Shown: in pieces, positions 15,612-24,058 of the stretch | Layout: each line of letters begins with the position of its first letter | How positions within the stretch are numbered: position 1 is the stretch's first letter | IMG/VR virus record: IMGVR_UViG_3300023174_000071 | Coordinates: 1 to 64,000 of that record | DNA length: 64,000 nt | Direction: 5' to 3' (one strand) | Source: a virus | Notes under the pieces: model-generated | Told to the model about the DNA's origin: nothing | Database searches by the model: none | Seen by the model: the letters and a program-made list of their open reading frames with translations, nothing else | Program-made: the position numbers and the translations under genes

Positions 15612-15651
15612 AAAACAAGAAAAACGAGAAAGCCACTTGGACTCTCTCGTT
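15612..15651 (-). terminator. Terminator for the small lipoprotein gene
   Basis: AACGAGA (15623-15629) pairs with TCTCGTT (15645-15651); read on the minus strand it is followed by TTTCTTGTTTT. It lies directly after the lipoprotein stop. Confidence 0.6.
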
Positions 15652-15671
15652 CTTTTTCGATTTTTAAGAAA

Positions 15672-15818
15672 TCACTCTGAGGCGCAAGTATCAGAATCGG
15701 AAGAATCTGAATCTGCGGAATCAGAATCGACTACTGAATCTTCACAGGTGCTAGTATCTAGAGCCTTTGAACTATCAGTAGATGAACATGCCATAAGTAG
15801 ATGTAGAATAAAAAACAT
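15672..15818 (-). CDS. Small predicted lipoprotein with Ser/Asp/Thr-rich tail
   Basis: 48 aa, starting at 15818 with GGAG 8 nt upstream. A very short signal (MFFILHLLMAC) ends in a lipobox LMAC, and the mature part is almost only Ser, Asp, Thr, Glu and Ala (VDSDSADSDSSDSD) with two further Cys. Similar acidic lipoprotein linkers occur in the 58049 gene. It would sit on the outer or inner membrane of the host as a short acidic tether; role unknown. Confidence 0.6.
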   Translation of the reverse strand: MFFILHLLMACSSTDSSKALDTSTCEDSVVDSDSADSDSSDSDTCASE

Positions 15819-15915
15819 TGCTATTCTCCGATTTGATTAGAGTTGAGTCAGTGACTTTTTGCCACGACACTATCATTCTAACTTACATTCCGAATAACGC
15901 AATCCCAAATCTAAC

Positions 15916-16023
15916 TTAGCGTAGGATATTTTTCTTAGTTAAAAGATAACCTGTACCAACTCCACAGGCGAAAGCTAAAACAAAACTAAAGAGAGAACAA
16001 ATCAATCCAAACAAAACACTCAT
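15916..16023 (-). CDS. Tiny membrane protein, 35 aa
   Basis: ATG at 16023 with AAGGAG 6 nt upstream. One hydrophobic segment (VLFGLICSLFSFVLAFACGVGTG) followed by a basic end (LTKKNILR). Clean ribosome site and tight spacing to the acetyltransferase gene support it. Confidence 0.5.
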   Translation of the reverse strand: MSVLFGLICSLFSFVLAFACGVGTGYLLTKKNILR

Positions 16024-16038
16024 ATTTTTCTCCTTATT

Positions 16039-16437
16039 TTACAGCAACTCTTTTCGAAATGGCTTCAAACAAAACTTATCATCCAACAGCGGAAGAGGAA
16101 TCGCTCCAAGTTTCGTGCAAACCTTTTCTGATTCTTTTGTTTCAGCATGAGCGTAGATGGCTTTTAATTCATGCTTCTTGGCTAGTTGAAAGATTTTAGA
16201 AATAACTTTGCCGCCATAGTTTCTACCCTTCAAAGCTTCCGGAATGGCTAAATATTGCAGCCAGCCAATCTTACCTCTTCTTGATTCTAAGAATGGATGA
16301 AAACCTATTGGCTCGATATGTTCATTGAGAACTTTTAGAGATGAAAAAATCTTCACTTCACAAACAACGTGAGAGAAAACTTTTGCAACAAATCGCTGTT
16401 CGGCCTCATCAAATCTAACGCTAATTTCAGGATCCAT
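16039..16437 (-). CDS. GNAT-family acetyltransferase
   Basis: 132 aa. The acetyl-CoA site reads LQYLAIPEALKGRNYGGKVISKIFQLA near residues 58-82, matching the strand 4 plus R/Q-x-x-G-x-G/A motif A; strand 5 is LKAIYAHAETKESEKVCTKLGA. Substrate cannot be read from sequence. Confidence 0.82.
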   Translation of the reverse strand: MDPEISVRFDEAEQRFVAKVFSHVVCEVKIFSSLKVLNEHIEPIGFHPFLESRRGKIGWLQYLAIPEALKGRNYGGKVISKIFQLAKKHELKAIYAHAETKESEKVCTKLGAIPLPLLDDKFCLKPFRKELL

Positions 16438-16470
16438 ATTGCTTCTCTGAACTTATTTGATTTTACTGCG

Positions 16471-17088
16471 TTAGATTTTGTGACGGAAGAATTTAATAAT
16501 CTCATCCTTTGTCATTGATATGTATCCAAGATTTTTTAATTCTTGAATATAATCAACCGTTTCTTTTTGGATTCTTGGACGTTCTTTTTCCGCCAAATGA
16601 TCTCGCTTCATTCTTTTTTCAACAATCGCCCCAACATCATCCACCATTAGGATTTTATAATCCGCTTCAATATCATATCTCGTTCCGCTTTCAATGTGAA
16701 TGCCGAGCAAGATAGTGTGCTGTGGATCTTCAGATCTAATAAATTTTGATAAAAGGTTTGAGCGAATCTGGTGAACTTGACGAAGAAGTTCATCGGTAAA
16801 AAGATGGGAGCTTTTCCAACCGTGAGGCAAATCTAACATGCCGCAAGCTACGGAATCAAAGTTATCTAAATCAACTGTGGAGAAGCCGAAGTATTCCAAC
16901 TTACCCATCAATGCCGTCTTACCTACGCCTGATGGGCCGTCGATATGCGCCAATACTTTTCTAATTTCTTGGTTGCCTTCAAAAACTTCATCATCCGAAG
17001 AATCATTTAAAAGATTTTTTACAGCGATTGCTTCTTTTTTTAAACCAAGAGAATTAAGAACAGAGATAACAGCTTTAAGTTTTTTCAT
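16471..17088 (-). CDS. P-loop nucleotide kinase-like protein with N-terminal helical module
   Basis: 205 aa. Residues 1-30 (LKAVISVLNSLGLKKEAIAVKNLL) are the Leu-rich module also seen at 49250 and 49950. Then Walker A HIDGPSGVGKTALM near 50, a STVDLDNFDS strand-loop (Walker-B-like), and later ILMVDDVGAIVEKRMKRDHLAEKERPR resembling a kinase lid. It resembles small nucleotide or polynucleotide kinases. AGGATATTGCC-type ribosome site upstream. Confidence 0.75.
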   Translation of the reverse strand: MKKLKAVISVLNSLGLKKEAIAVKNLLNDSSDDEVFEGNQEIRKVLAHIDGPSGVGKTALMGKLEYFGFSTVDLDNFDSVACGMLDLPHGWKSSHLFTDELLRQVHQIRSNLLSKFIRSEDPQHTILLGIHIESGTRYDIEADYKILMVDDVGAIVEKRMKRDHLAEKERPRIQKETVDYIQELKNLGYISMTKDEIIKFFRHKI

Positions 17089-17131
17089 GGCAATATCCTA
17101 TCTCTGTTCTTAATATTAAGAGATTTCTAAC

Positions 17132-17542
17132 TCATTCACTCTGTTCTGGTAGAGTTTCCGGTACTTCTTGGTCGGCAGAAGTTGGCTCTGCAGGCTCATC
17201 CGCAATCTCTCCGTTGAACTCTACAACAAGAAAAGAATTATTCTTGCCGTGAATAAAATCAATTTGAGTGGCCGATTGACAGAATGCAAGCATGCTCTTC
17301 TTGTTAAGATAAGATTGAACTTCCGATGAAAGCTTCCATTCTTTTAGCTTTTCTTCTGATTCAAACTTTAGATCGCCGCAAATGAAAATGAAACCAAGGC
17401 TTTCTCCCGGTTCAAAAACACAAGTTGCGAGTTGCATCTTTGGGAATTTGTTGCGAGCCCAGCGTTCAAATGTTTTTCGAACACGCTTTGAATATGACTC
17501 TAATTCTTTTGTTAAAATAGTTTGCATTTCTTTTTCTAACAT
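17132..17542 (-). CDS. Hypothetical protein, 136 aa
   Basis: Start at 17542 with AAGGAG upstream. Alpha/beta looking, ending in an acidic Pro/Glu tail (EPAEPTSADQEVPETLPEQ). No domain recognised. Confidence 0.6.
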   Translation of the reverse strand: MLEKEMQTILTKELESYSKRVRKTFERWARNKFPKMQLATCVFEPGESLGFIFICGDLKFESEEKLKEWKLSSEVQSYLNKKSMLAFCQSATQIDFIHGKNNSFLVVEFNGEIADEPAEPTSADQEVPETLPEQSE

Positions 17543-17555
17543 TGACCACTCCTTT

Positions 17556-17876
17556 TCAATAAACATCCATTTTTGTTTCTATAGAATGTTTTGTCACAGC
17601 AATATAACCGTTATAAAATTCTGAAATAACTTTGAGGGCGAGATATTCTCCGGCTTCATCAAATGCTCCGCCGCAGAGATCGCAATAATTAATTTCAAAT
17701 TGTTCTAAAACAAAAGCTCTTTGTTCGGCTCTCAAATTTAGGTTGGTGATATTTAACCTATCTTCTCTTGAAAAAGGACAATCTTCGCAAAAATCTCGAT
17801 TAAGAGACCGCAAGCTATCAGAGCAAACCGAGAAGATGTTTTTCTTAAAAATAAGAATTTTGTTTTTTAAATTCAT
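17556..17876 (-). CDS. Cys-rich hypothetical protein
   Basis: 106 aa with two cysteine pairs, DFCEDCPF and YCDLCGG, spaced about 35 residues apart, suggesting one zinc site. The C-terminal strand-rich part (EYLALKVISEFYNGYIAVTKHSIE) resembles the ends of the small-barrel family at 17873, 18294 and 28252. Overlaps the next upstream gene by 4 nt. Confidence 0.62.
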   Translation of the reverse strand: MNLKNKILIFKKNIFSVCSDSLRSLNRDFCEDCPFSREDRLNITNLNLRAEQRAFVLEQFEINYCDLCGGAFDEAGEYLALKVISEFYNGYIAVTKHSIETKMDVY

Positions 17877-18304
17877 TGAATTTTCACCACCATAACGTCA
17901 AAACGTATCTGGCGAATGATTGGAACTCTAGATAGGGCCAGAATTTCATCTGCGATTTGACGAAGAACAATAAACCCAGAATTAGTTTCGCTAATCACTC
18001 TTGCGAAATATATGGATTGGTTGGGGTTTGTCTGCCCCGCTAAAGGCAGACGAATAACACAATCTTCATGAGGAAAGATAACTTGAGATACAAAATATTT
18101 AATCTGATTGGATTCAGGCTTAACAGCATATTTGTGAGAACATAAAGATGAGATATCTAATTCTTTTTCATTCTGGCAAAGCTTTGCATTAAAATAATCT
18201 GGATCAAAAAAGTAAATAGGCGAAAGGGGGCTTGGACCTCCTTCGAAAATGCAAGAATGAGAAAAAGAAATGATATCGCCAGCTTTAATTTTATCAAACG
18301 TCAT
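17873..18304 (-). CDS. Small beta-barrel family protein
   Basis: 143 aa. Begins with KIKAGDIISFSHSC, like the GD(I/L) starts of its neighbours, and ends with SIYFARVISETNSGFIVLRQIADEIL, which aligns by eye with the endings of 18294 and 28252. I infer a paralogous family of SH3-like barrels. Contains four or more Cys. Overlaps the upstream gene by 11 nt. Confidence 0.6.
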   Translation of the reverse strand: MTFDKIKAGDIISFSHSCIFEGGPSPLSPIYFFDPDYFNAKLCQNEKELDISSLCSHKYAVKPESNQIKYFVSQVIFPHEDCVIRLPLAGQTNPNQSIYFARVISETNSGFIVLRQIADEILALSRVPIIRQIRFDVMVVKIQ

Positions 18305-18605
18305 TGGTTGTTACATGAAATCTTTCATCTATTTCGCTTGCCGAGAACCAACCATTAATCTTTTCGGAAACTAATTGGTAGTACAATTCTGCGTGGCCTC
18401 GGAAAACCTCTGTTCGGATAGCGGTTACCATGCAAGCTTCCTCGCCGGAAACATTGGAAACAATATTTTCTTCAAAACGGGACTCAGCATCCGAATATCT
18501 TAGATATCCAAACATTGGCCCCGATTCTGCAACGTCAACAAATGCGACCAAAATATCTCCAATTGAATATGGAGAAAATATTTTGACCTCAATAAACTCA
18601 CTCAT
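18294..18605 (-). CDS. Small beta-barrel family protein
   Basis: 103 aa starting at the ATG at 18605, which overlaps the stop of the upstream gene (ATGAGTGA). SIGDILVAFVDV near the start and LYYQLVSEKINGWFSASEIDERF near the end match the pattern of 17873 and 28252. Function unknown. Confidence 0.6.
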   Translation of the reverse strand: MSEFIEVKIFSPYSIGDILVAFVDVAESGPMFGYLRYSDAESRFEENIVSNVSGEEACMVTAIRTEVFRGHAELYYQLVSEKINGWFSASEIDERFHVTTNDV

Positions 18606-18906
18606 TAGGCTCAAACATTCCAAGGTTATTGTAACAATAACATTTGGTCTGACCTAGAACTTCAATGCGCCTTGAAACATATGGAAGACAACTAATTGCA
18701 CAAGATTGATCCTCTTGAAGCGCCCTCTCATATGCTTGCTGTTTCATATTTCCCGCAATAAACATTTTAGCAGCCATCAAAACGGCAAGCGCAACGCACA
18801 ACCATTCAATATGGTCCCAAACAAATGCGCCAAACTTACCCGGAAAGGCACCAACAAACTTTGCGACAAGAACCACGAAAGACCAAATTTTCGAAAGGGT
18901 CGTCAT
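18598..18906 (-). CDS. Membrane protein with C-terminal cysteines
   Basis: 102 aa from the ATG at 18906 (AGGAGAT upstream). One or two membrane segments at about 8-25 and 35-52 (WLCVALAVLMAAKMFIAG), then a tail with four cysteines (SCAISC and KCYCY) that may form disulfides or bind metal. No family recognised. Confidence 0.62.
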   Translation of the reverse strand: MTTLSKIWSFVVLVAKFVGAFPGKFGAFVWDHIEWLCVALAVLMAAKMFIAGNMKQQAYERALQEDQSCAISCLPYVSRRIEVLGQTKCYCYNNLGMFEPNE

Positions 18907-18929
18907 ATGAACATCTCCTATTTTATGAA

Positions 18930-20315
18930 TCAAACAGAAAGGTTGTTATTAAAGCTGGGCAATGTCTTATACTTAATATAAATACTTTCTACAAAACTTG
19001 CAACCTGAGTTTCGGCTAAACCAATAAGTTCAGAACCTTCCGAATTCAAAATAGATTGCCAAGCAGAATTTAAATCTACATCTTCGCTAATCAATTTAGA
19101 AAATAAATCTTCTCCGCCCGAAGAAACACTTTCTTTTGATGAAAAAGAAACTTGACGGATTTTCTCATGCGCTGTCTGACGATCCATTCCGCTATCAACC
19201 AACTTTAGAATCAATTTCTCGGTCAACAAATAAGGCAACTTTTCCAAGACATTCTTTTCAATGATCGCTTCATTCACAACAAGACCGGAAGATAGATTTA
19301 AAAGAATATTTAGAATACCATCCGCTGTCAAGAATGTTTCCGGAATATAAAGTCTCCGACCAGCAGAGTCATCTAGGCTTCGCTCCAGCCACTGATTCAT
19401 TGCCGTTTGCGCTGCTTCATTAGCCTGATTAACGAGGTGGCGAGAGAGAGAACATAAACGTTCGGCCCTCATTGGGTTGCGCTTATAGGGCATAGCAGAA
19501 GAGCCCACTTGACTCTTTTCAAAAGGTTCCTCTACTTCCCCCAAATGAGAAAGTAATCTTAAATCTGCCCCCATCTTTGCCGCAGAGATTCCAATTCCGG
19601 ATATAGTTGAAATGATCTCATAATCAATTTTACGAGAATAGGTTTGCCCGGAAATGATAAGGCAATCATCAAAATCAAAATCTGCAGCAAAGTTTGATTC
19701 CAATTTTTTAACATTTGAAATCAAAGACTGAAAGCTCGCTGAAGTTCCAACTGCGCCTTTCAATCCTCGCAAGGAAAGATTGTCGCAAATAGAGTAAAGA
19801 TTATTAAAATCTTTATCCAAATCTTGAAGCCAAAGACAAGAGCGCTTTCCTACTGTCGTTAATTGTGCAGATTGAAAATGAGTATAACCTAATGTTCTTT
19901 TAGCTTTCCACTTCAAAGCAAACTTGCAAAGATGATGATTTACCGCAATTAACTTTCTCAAAAGCAATTCTAAACCTTGCCTCATCAAAATTAAATCGGC
20001 ATTATCCATAATATCACAAGAAGTTGCACCAAGATGGATATAAGGTTTCGCTTCTGGCGCAACCTCTCCCCAAGCATGAATGTGGGCCAAAACTTCATGA
20101 CGAGTTACACCTTCCCAATAAGAAACCCTATCCCAACGAATATCTTTTAAAGATTGCTCGAGAGATAGGATTGCTTCATCTGGAATGTTAACGCCAAGAG
20201 CTTTTTCATTTTTAGCCAATGAAAGCCAAATTTTTCTCCAGGTTAAATATTTATTTTCATTAGAGAAAACGGCTTCCATTTCAGCGGAAGCATAACGAGA
20301 TAGGTGGCCCAACAA
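18930..20315 (-). CDS. purB: Adenylosuccinate lyase
   Basis: 461 aa, normal family length. The fumarase/aspartase signature GSSAMPYKRNPMRAE is near residue 270; the substrate-binding segments HLGATSCDIMDNAD near 92 and the catalytic THFQSAQLTTVGKR near 146 are intact. It cleaves adenylosuccinate to AMP and SAICAR to AICAR, releasing fumarate. In phages with 2-aminoadenine DNA this step follows PurZ, but no purZ is visible here. Gap of 23 nt to the gene upstream; may be a host-derived metabolic gene. Confidence 0.95.
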   Translation of the reverse strand: MLGHLSRYASAEMEAVFSNENKYLTWRKIWLSLAKNEKALGVNIPDEAILSLEQSLKDIRWDRVSYWEGVTRHEVLAHIHAWGEVAPEAKPYIHLGATSCDIMDNADLILMRQGLELLLRKLIAVNHHLCKFALKWKAKRTLGYTHFQSAQLTTVGKRSCLWLQDLDKDFNNLYSICDNLSLRGLKGAVGTSASFQSLISNVKKLESNFAADFDFDDCLIISGQTYSRKIDYEIISTISGIGISAAKMGADLRLLSHLGEVEEPFEKSQVGSSAMPYKRNPMRAERLCSLSRHLVNQANEAAQTAMNQWLERSLDDSAGRRLYIPETFLTADGILNILLNLSSGLVVNEAIIEKNVLEKLPYLLTEKLILKLVDSGMDRQTAHEKIRQVSFSSKESVSSGGEDLFSKLISEDVDLNSAWQSILNSEGSELIGLAETQVASFVESIYIKYKTLPSFNNNLSV

Positions 20316-20338
20316 ATACCTCCGCTAAAAACTAAAGA

Positions 20339-20782
20339 TTAATCTCTTGACTCGCGAGGACGATAACTTCTTTCCGACTTTCCAGAATTCTTTTCTTGCG
20401 GTGCATTCCACTCTGGGCGAGGACGAGGCTTGCTGTCAAGTTGAGAAGTTTCCGCAACAACTTCAGCCGCAACTTCTACGGCGGATTCAGTAACGGTTTG
20501 GGGATCAACTTCTTGGGAAGTTGACTTCGTTTCAACTACATCAACATCAACCGACTGAAACTTTGGAAAGATTTTAATTACTTCACTCGGATCAACCCAA
20601 GCCGAATAAGAACATCCGTTCTCTCGTAAGTCTGAGTTTTCTTTTGAGCCGTTATCTACCAAGGCTTCATTGTCTTCATGGTTAATCTTTCGAACAAAGC
20701 CCATCATCCACTCATGGCGAAGAGTGGCATAAAAATAAACCTCATCACCATAATTTAACTCATTCTTATTTCGATCAAGCAT
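20339..20782 (-). CDS. Hypothetical protein with barrel head and disordered acidic tail
   Basis: 147 aa from the ATG at 20782 (AGGAGACCAAAT upstream). The head has NYGDEVYFYATLRHEWMMGFVRK and a Trp/Ser segment, probably a small barrel. From about residue 75 it is low complexity (Val/Glu/Ala/Thr) and ends in an Arg/Pro/Ser-rich basic tail (SERSYRPRES). No family recognised. Confidence 0.6.
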   Translation of the reverse strand: MLDRNKNELNYGDEVYFYATLRHEWMMGFVRKINHEDNEALVDNGSKENSDLRENGCSYSAWVDPSEVIKIFPKFQSVDVDVVETKSTSQEVDPQTVTESAVEVAAEVVAETSQLDSKPRPRPEWNAPQEKNSGKSERSYRPRESRD

Positions 20783-20873
20783 ATTTGGTCTCCTTTTCAG
20801 CAACCAACTTAATATCCATTCAGAAATTGTCAATAGATGTTGCTTAGAATATTTTACTGTCATCAAAACGAAA

Positions 20874-20909
20874 GGTGGCCGGAAAAACTGTTAGGAAATT
20901 CCGACCACC
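20874..20909 (-). terminator. Hairpin after the homing endonuclease gene
   Basis: GGTGGCCGGAA (20874-20884) pairs with TTCCGACCACC (20899-20909) with one mismatch. The T tract on the minus strand is short, so efficiency is uncertain. Confidence 0.55.
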
Positions 20910-20917
20910 ATAAAGTT

Positions 20918-21586
20918 TTAAATTTTGCCGGCTGCTTTTTTAGCCCAATAACCACGAGGAGGTTTGTTTATGCCATAAAACTTAGACCACTTCTCAATCG
21001 CCTTATCTGATACTCCATAATCTTCAGCGATCTTTTGAGTAGGCTTTTCCCATAGAAGTTTATGCAATTCTTCTTTTGATGGACGTTCTACTTTTCTTGT
21101 TTTGAATCGTGATTCAATCCGCTTTTCAGTTTCTGCTTTTGTAAGTTCTAAGTTAAAATCTCGATATGTTCTTTTTGAAGCAACATCAGTAAGCTCCAAG
21201 AAATCCTCCCACCAATAAAATGGTGTAGCCGAATTTCCAACTTCCGTTGAAATTTTTGCTCCTCTAAATTTTATAGAGGGATAAAGAACTTTATCTATAT
21301 CAGGATAATAGATTCCAAAATATTCAAAATCATTATCAGAATATTTTTTCTTATGGTTTCCATTTTTATCCGACCAGCTAGTGCCAGTGGAAACTGTATG
21401 ACAAGAGGAGTATTTACATTGAATTCTTAAAAATTTTCCATCTTTATATGCAATAAGATCAAATGGTAAAGATTCACAAACAACCGGCGTGAAGATAACG
21501 AATCCTTTTTTAGAAAGGTCTGCTATAACTTGCGTTGCGCCGATATCTCCTTTTAACTTTTTATCTGTTAACAAGTTCGACTCCAC
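20918..21586 (-). CDS. PD-(D/E)XK homing endonuclease with C-terminal helix-turn-helix
   Basis: 222 aa. Nuclease core in residues 10-110: GATQVIADLSKKGF, LPFDLIAYKDGKFLRIQCKYSS (Asp and Gln-x-Lys of the active site) and YFGIYYPDIDKVLYPS. A PF11645-type endonuclease is the closest family I know. The C-terminus has repeated short helix-turn-helix units (KEELHKLLWEKPTQKIAEDYGVS, KAIEKWSKFYGI). Sits beside the tRNA cluster, a common homing target. Confidence 0.82.
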   Translation of the reverse strand: MESNLLTDKKLKGDIGATQVIADLSKKGFVIFTPVVCESLPFDLIAYKDGKFLRIQCKYSSCHTVSTGTSWSDKNGNHKKKYSDNDFEYFGIYYPDIDKVLYPSIKFRGAKISTEVGNSATPFYWWEDFLELTDVASKRTYRDFNLELTKAETEKRIESRFKTRKVERPSKEELHKLLWEKPTQKIAEDYGVSDKAIEKWSKFYGINKPPRGYWAKKAAGKI

Positions 21587-21692
21587 CTTTTTTATCGGTA
21601 AAGTGATTATACTGTTTTTATAAGGTTTGCGAGTAAAGCTTTATTATTTTTAACAATAAACCCAGCAACCTTAATAGATTCGAACATTTAAA

Positions 21693-21766
21693 GTGCGTCC
21701 ATCTGGATTCGAACCAGAAATAAGAATTTAGAAGACTCTTGTGATATCCCTTTCACCATGGACGCA
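21693..21766 (-). tRNA. tRNA-Arg (TCT)
   Basis: Minus strand: acceptor TGCGTCC with GGACGCA, D-arm GTGA/TCAC, anticodon stem AGAGT/ATTCT around CTTCTAA (anticodon TCT), T-arm TCTGG-TTCGAAT-CCAGA. CCA is not encoded and the base after the acceptor is C, unusual for a discriminator. Confidence 0.88.
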
Positions 21767-21913
21767 TAAGTATTTTAAAGGTTAAAGCTTATTTTTAAGA
21801 CTTCGCACTTCGCCAAAATAAATATTAAAATAAGAAGTTGCAAATGATAAGTTAGTTAAAATTACTAGTTCGAATCGAGTTCGGTGTTCTAGAAATTTTT
21901 ATTTAGAATAAAG

Positions 21914-21987
21914 TGGTGCCGCGGGGCAGAATCGAACTGCCGTTTCTTGGTTACAAATCAAGGGTTTTGCCATTAAACTAACGCGGC
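21914..21987 (-). tRNA. tRNA-Thr (TGT)
   Basis: Minus strand: acceptor GCCGCGT with CCGCGGC (one mismatch), anticodon loop TTTGTAA giving TGT, T-arm GGCAG-TTCGATT-CTGCC and an encoded CCA. The anticodon stem has one A-C mismatch next to the loop. Confidence 0.87.
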
Positions 21988-22007
21988 CCAAAAAATAATA
22001 TCGAAAG

Positions 22008-22085
22008 CGCGGGAGGTGAGGATCGAACTCACTTAAATGACGCAGATTAACAGTCTGCCGCTAAAACCAGATCAGCTACACCCGC
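22008..22085 (-). tRNA. tRNA-Asn (GTT)
   Basis: Minus strand: acceptor GCGGGTG with CTCCCGC (one mismatch), anticodon stem GCAGA/TCTGC around CTGTTAA (anticodon GTT), T-arm GTGAG-TTCGATC-CTCAC. The variable region looks longer than the usual five bases. CCA not encoded. Confidence 0.87.
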
Positions 22086-22143
22086 ATTCACTCTTCCCAC
22101 TCTCTATTTAACCGCTTACTCATCATCCGTCAACAACTTTTTT

Positions 22144-22875
22144 TCAAATTTCGACAATCAGGTCATTGCGGTAAAGTTTTTTGCTTTCCGATGGATAAGC
22201 ATAAGGGTTACAGATAAACCGAGTGTTATAAATGATTTCATCGGTCGGAGTATGAGTATGTCCATAACACCAAACCTTCAGCGAGGTAAGGTTACGAACA
22301 AATTCTTCTGTGGCTCCAACGAAGAAGCGATTAAGCGGAGAGCCTGCATATTGCGGATGAATAACGCCATCAAAAGGAAGATGATGAGTTACAATAATCT
22401 GAGATTCTTCGCTTTCGAAGAATTCTCGGGCAAGTTTATTTTCATTATAAACTTCTGACTCAAGATTCTTTACATAATAAAAGTCACCCATGTTTCGTTT
22501 ATACAAAACATTTAGAGGGTCATCACCAAACCAAAGCGTTGCGCCCGAAACTTTTACTCCACAAATTTGGACCGAAGAGCGATCCAAATTAATAAGATTT
22601 GGAATTGAAGCGGCAAGTTCTTGACGCAGAGAACGCACTTGAGCAATAGAGCCATGATAGTGTTCATGGTTTCCGGCAACATAAAGAATAGGTGTCGGAG
22701 CAAAATGTTCGCAAAGCAACTTTAAGTAAGTTGGAAAAGTTTTAAAATCTCCAATGTCCCCAGCGATAATTACACCGTCAACATCTAGTTTGGGAAGATT
22801 TTTAATATAGGCTTTTCCTTCTTTCTCGCCAAGGAATTCAAAATGGATATCGCTATAAAGTTGAAACTTTGCCAA
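22144..22875 (-). CDS. Calcineurin-like metallophosphoesterase
   Basis: 243 aa. Metal ligands are visible in order: LYSDIHFEF (D-x-H), VIIAGDIGDF (GD), VAGNHEHYHG (GNHE), IIVTHHLPFDG and VWCYGHTHTPTD (GHTH). All five motifs of the fold are present. Such enzymes cut phosphomonoesters or diesters in nucleotides, nucleic acids or proteins. Position between tRNAs and the RNA ligase would fit an RNA 2',3'-phosphate processing job, but this is inference. Confidence 0.92.
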   Translation of the reverse strand: MAKFQLYSDIHFEFLGEKEGKAYIKNLPKLDVDGVIIAGDIGDFKTFPTYLKLLCEHFAPTPILYVAGNHEHYHGSIAQVRSLRQELAASIPNLINLDRSSVQICGVKVSGATLWFGDDPLNVLYKRNMGDFYYVKNLESEVYNENKLAREFFESEESQIIVTHHLPFDGVIHPQYAGSPLNRFFVGATEEFVRNLTSLKVWCYGHTHTPTDEIIYNTRFICNPYAYPSESKKLYRNDLIVEI

Positions 22876-22890
22876 AATTTACCTCAGCGT

Positions 22891-23046
22891 TTACCACTCT
22901 TCGTCAGATAAGAGAGTGTTTTTCCATTCAAAATATTCTTTAGGATCCATTCCACCGAGAGGCTTCTTTAGAATATCTTCCAAATTTTCTTCTTGGTGCT
23001 TCATTTCTTCCTGCCAATCTTCTTCATCGGAATATTCGTCTTTCAT
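22891..23046 (-). CDS. Small acidic protein, 51 aa
   Basis: ATG at 23046 overlaps the RNA ligase stop as TAATG, which indicates coupled translation. About a third of residues are Asp or Glu (MKDEYSDEEDWQEEMK). No family recognised. Confidence 0.6.
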   Translation of the reverse strand: MKDEYSDEEDWQEEMKHQEENLEDILKKPLGGMDPKEYFEWKNTLLSDEEW

Positions 23047-24056
23047 TATTCGCCGCCCTTCAAAAGAAATCGGTTGCTGATTGCCTTGAAACTTTGATTT
23101 GTTTCGCAGCTTTTAAACACGAGACCTTCTCGTTCTGTTCGGTTATTTAACACAGAAGAGCCTTCGGCGTCAAGCAGAACAGATGAAATCGTATAGTCGG
23201 AGGAAAACTTTGTTTGCATAGAAATAACGGGAACATGATTGATTTCTAATTGTTTGCAAATCTCTCGTCGCTCATCGGGAAGAAGATAAGAGTGGGAATC
23301 AATATCCCAAATATCATAAAGAAAAAAATCTTGACCAGTTAAACCGTATGGGTTCTTTTGGATACCGGCGCCGATCAACTCTCCTTGAAGGGCGAGATTT
23401 CTTCCTGTGCTGATAATTTTTTGGATTAGATTTTCTCTAATTGCAACCGCCCAAAAAGAATTTGCTTCATCCTTTTTCAGATCAAGGTTTCGGCTGCAAA
23501 CCCCGGAGTTGTCATCATAATGGTAAACCGTCATTGAACTTCCATCCAACTTTTCGGTAACCTCCCAAGAGAGGTTGGCGTCTTTCCAAATGTTAAATTG
23601 TTTTGGAAGATTTTGAATTCGTTCTTGATCTGTTTTATGAATAAAGCTTGGGAAAAGACCTCGGACTATTCCGGAGAGTTGTGCGGGGATTTCCGCTTCC
23701 CATTTAACAATCCCAAGACGTTCGGAAACATCCTCTCCTTCTTCTGCGGAATGATCTCCAAGAATAGAAAGAGGGAGAAGTAAACCTTGAGACAATTCGC
23801 CACGAAGCTTTATCGTCCGCAGCTTTTCCCCTTGAATTCCTTTATATTCTCTTGGTTCCCTTCCTTTAGATAAGAAGGGGGCAAGATGAGTAGGAATCCA
23901 ACTGTCAATCTCGCTCATTACAGCGAGGTCTCCAGCTTTAAACTCTCCCTTTTTGATAACAACCTGCCAGCCGCCGACAATTGCTTTTTCAATAGCGTCA
24001 GCATTTTGAATTGGAAGAATATTATCAATCTTTTTAATTGAAGCAAGCTGCCGCAT
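23046..24056 (-). CDS. ATP-dependent RNA ligase (DRB0094/Rnl5-like)
   Basis: 336 aa. An N-terminal OB-like domain (residues 1-100, IVGGWQVVIKKGEFKAGDLAVM) is followed by the nucleotidyltransferase core: motif I EKLDGSSMTVY with the adenylated lysine near 165, motif Ia SRNLDLK, motif III-like FFLYDIWDI, motif IV EGLVFKS and motif V FKAISNRFLLK at the C-terminus. The N-terminal OB module separates it from T4 Rnl1/Rnl2 and matches the Deinococcus ligase family. It seals 3'-OH/5'-P RNA ends. Start at 24056 (AAAGG upstream), three nt after thymidine kinase. Confidence 0.92.
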   Translation of the reverse strand: MRQLASIKKIDNILPIQNADAIEKAIVGGWQVVIKKGEFKAGDLAVMSEIDSWIPTHLAPFLSKGREPREYKGIQGEKLRTIKLRGELSQGLLLPLSILGDHSAEEGEDVSERLGIVKWEAEIPAQLSGIVRGLFPSFIHKTDQERIQNLPKQFNIWKDANLSWEVTEKLDGSSMTVYHYDDNSGVCSRNLDLKKDEANSFWAVAIRENLIQKIISTGRNLALQGELIGAGIQKNPYGLTGQDFFLYDIWDIDSHSYLLPDERREICKQLEINHVPVISMQTKFSSDYTISSVLLDAEGSSVLNNRTEREGLVFKSCETNQSFKAISNRFLLKGGE

Positions 24057-24058
24057 GA

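Noticed and set aside
21767-21913. A further tRNA between tRNA-Arg and tRNA-Thr
   Set aside because: A GTTCGAATC string occurs but no acceptor or anticodon stems can be formed around it.
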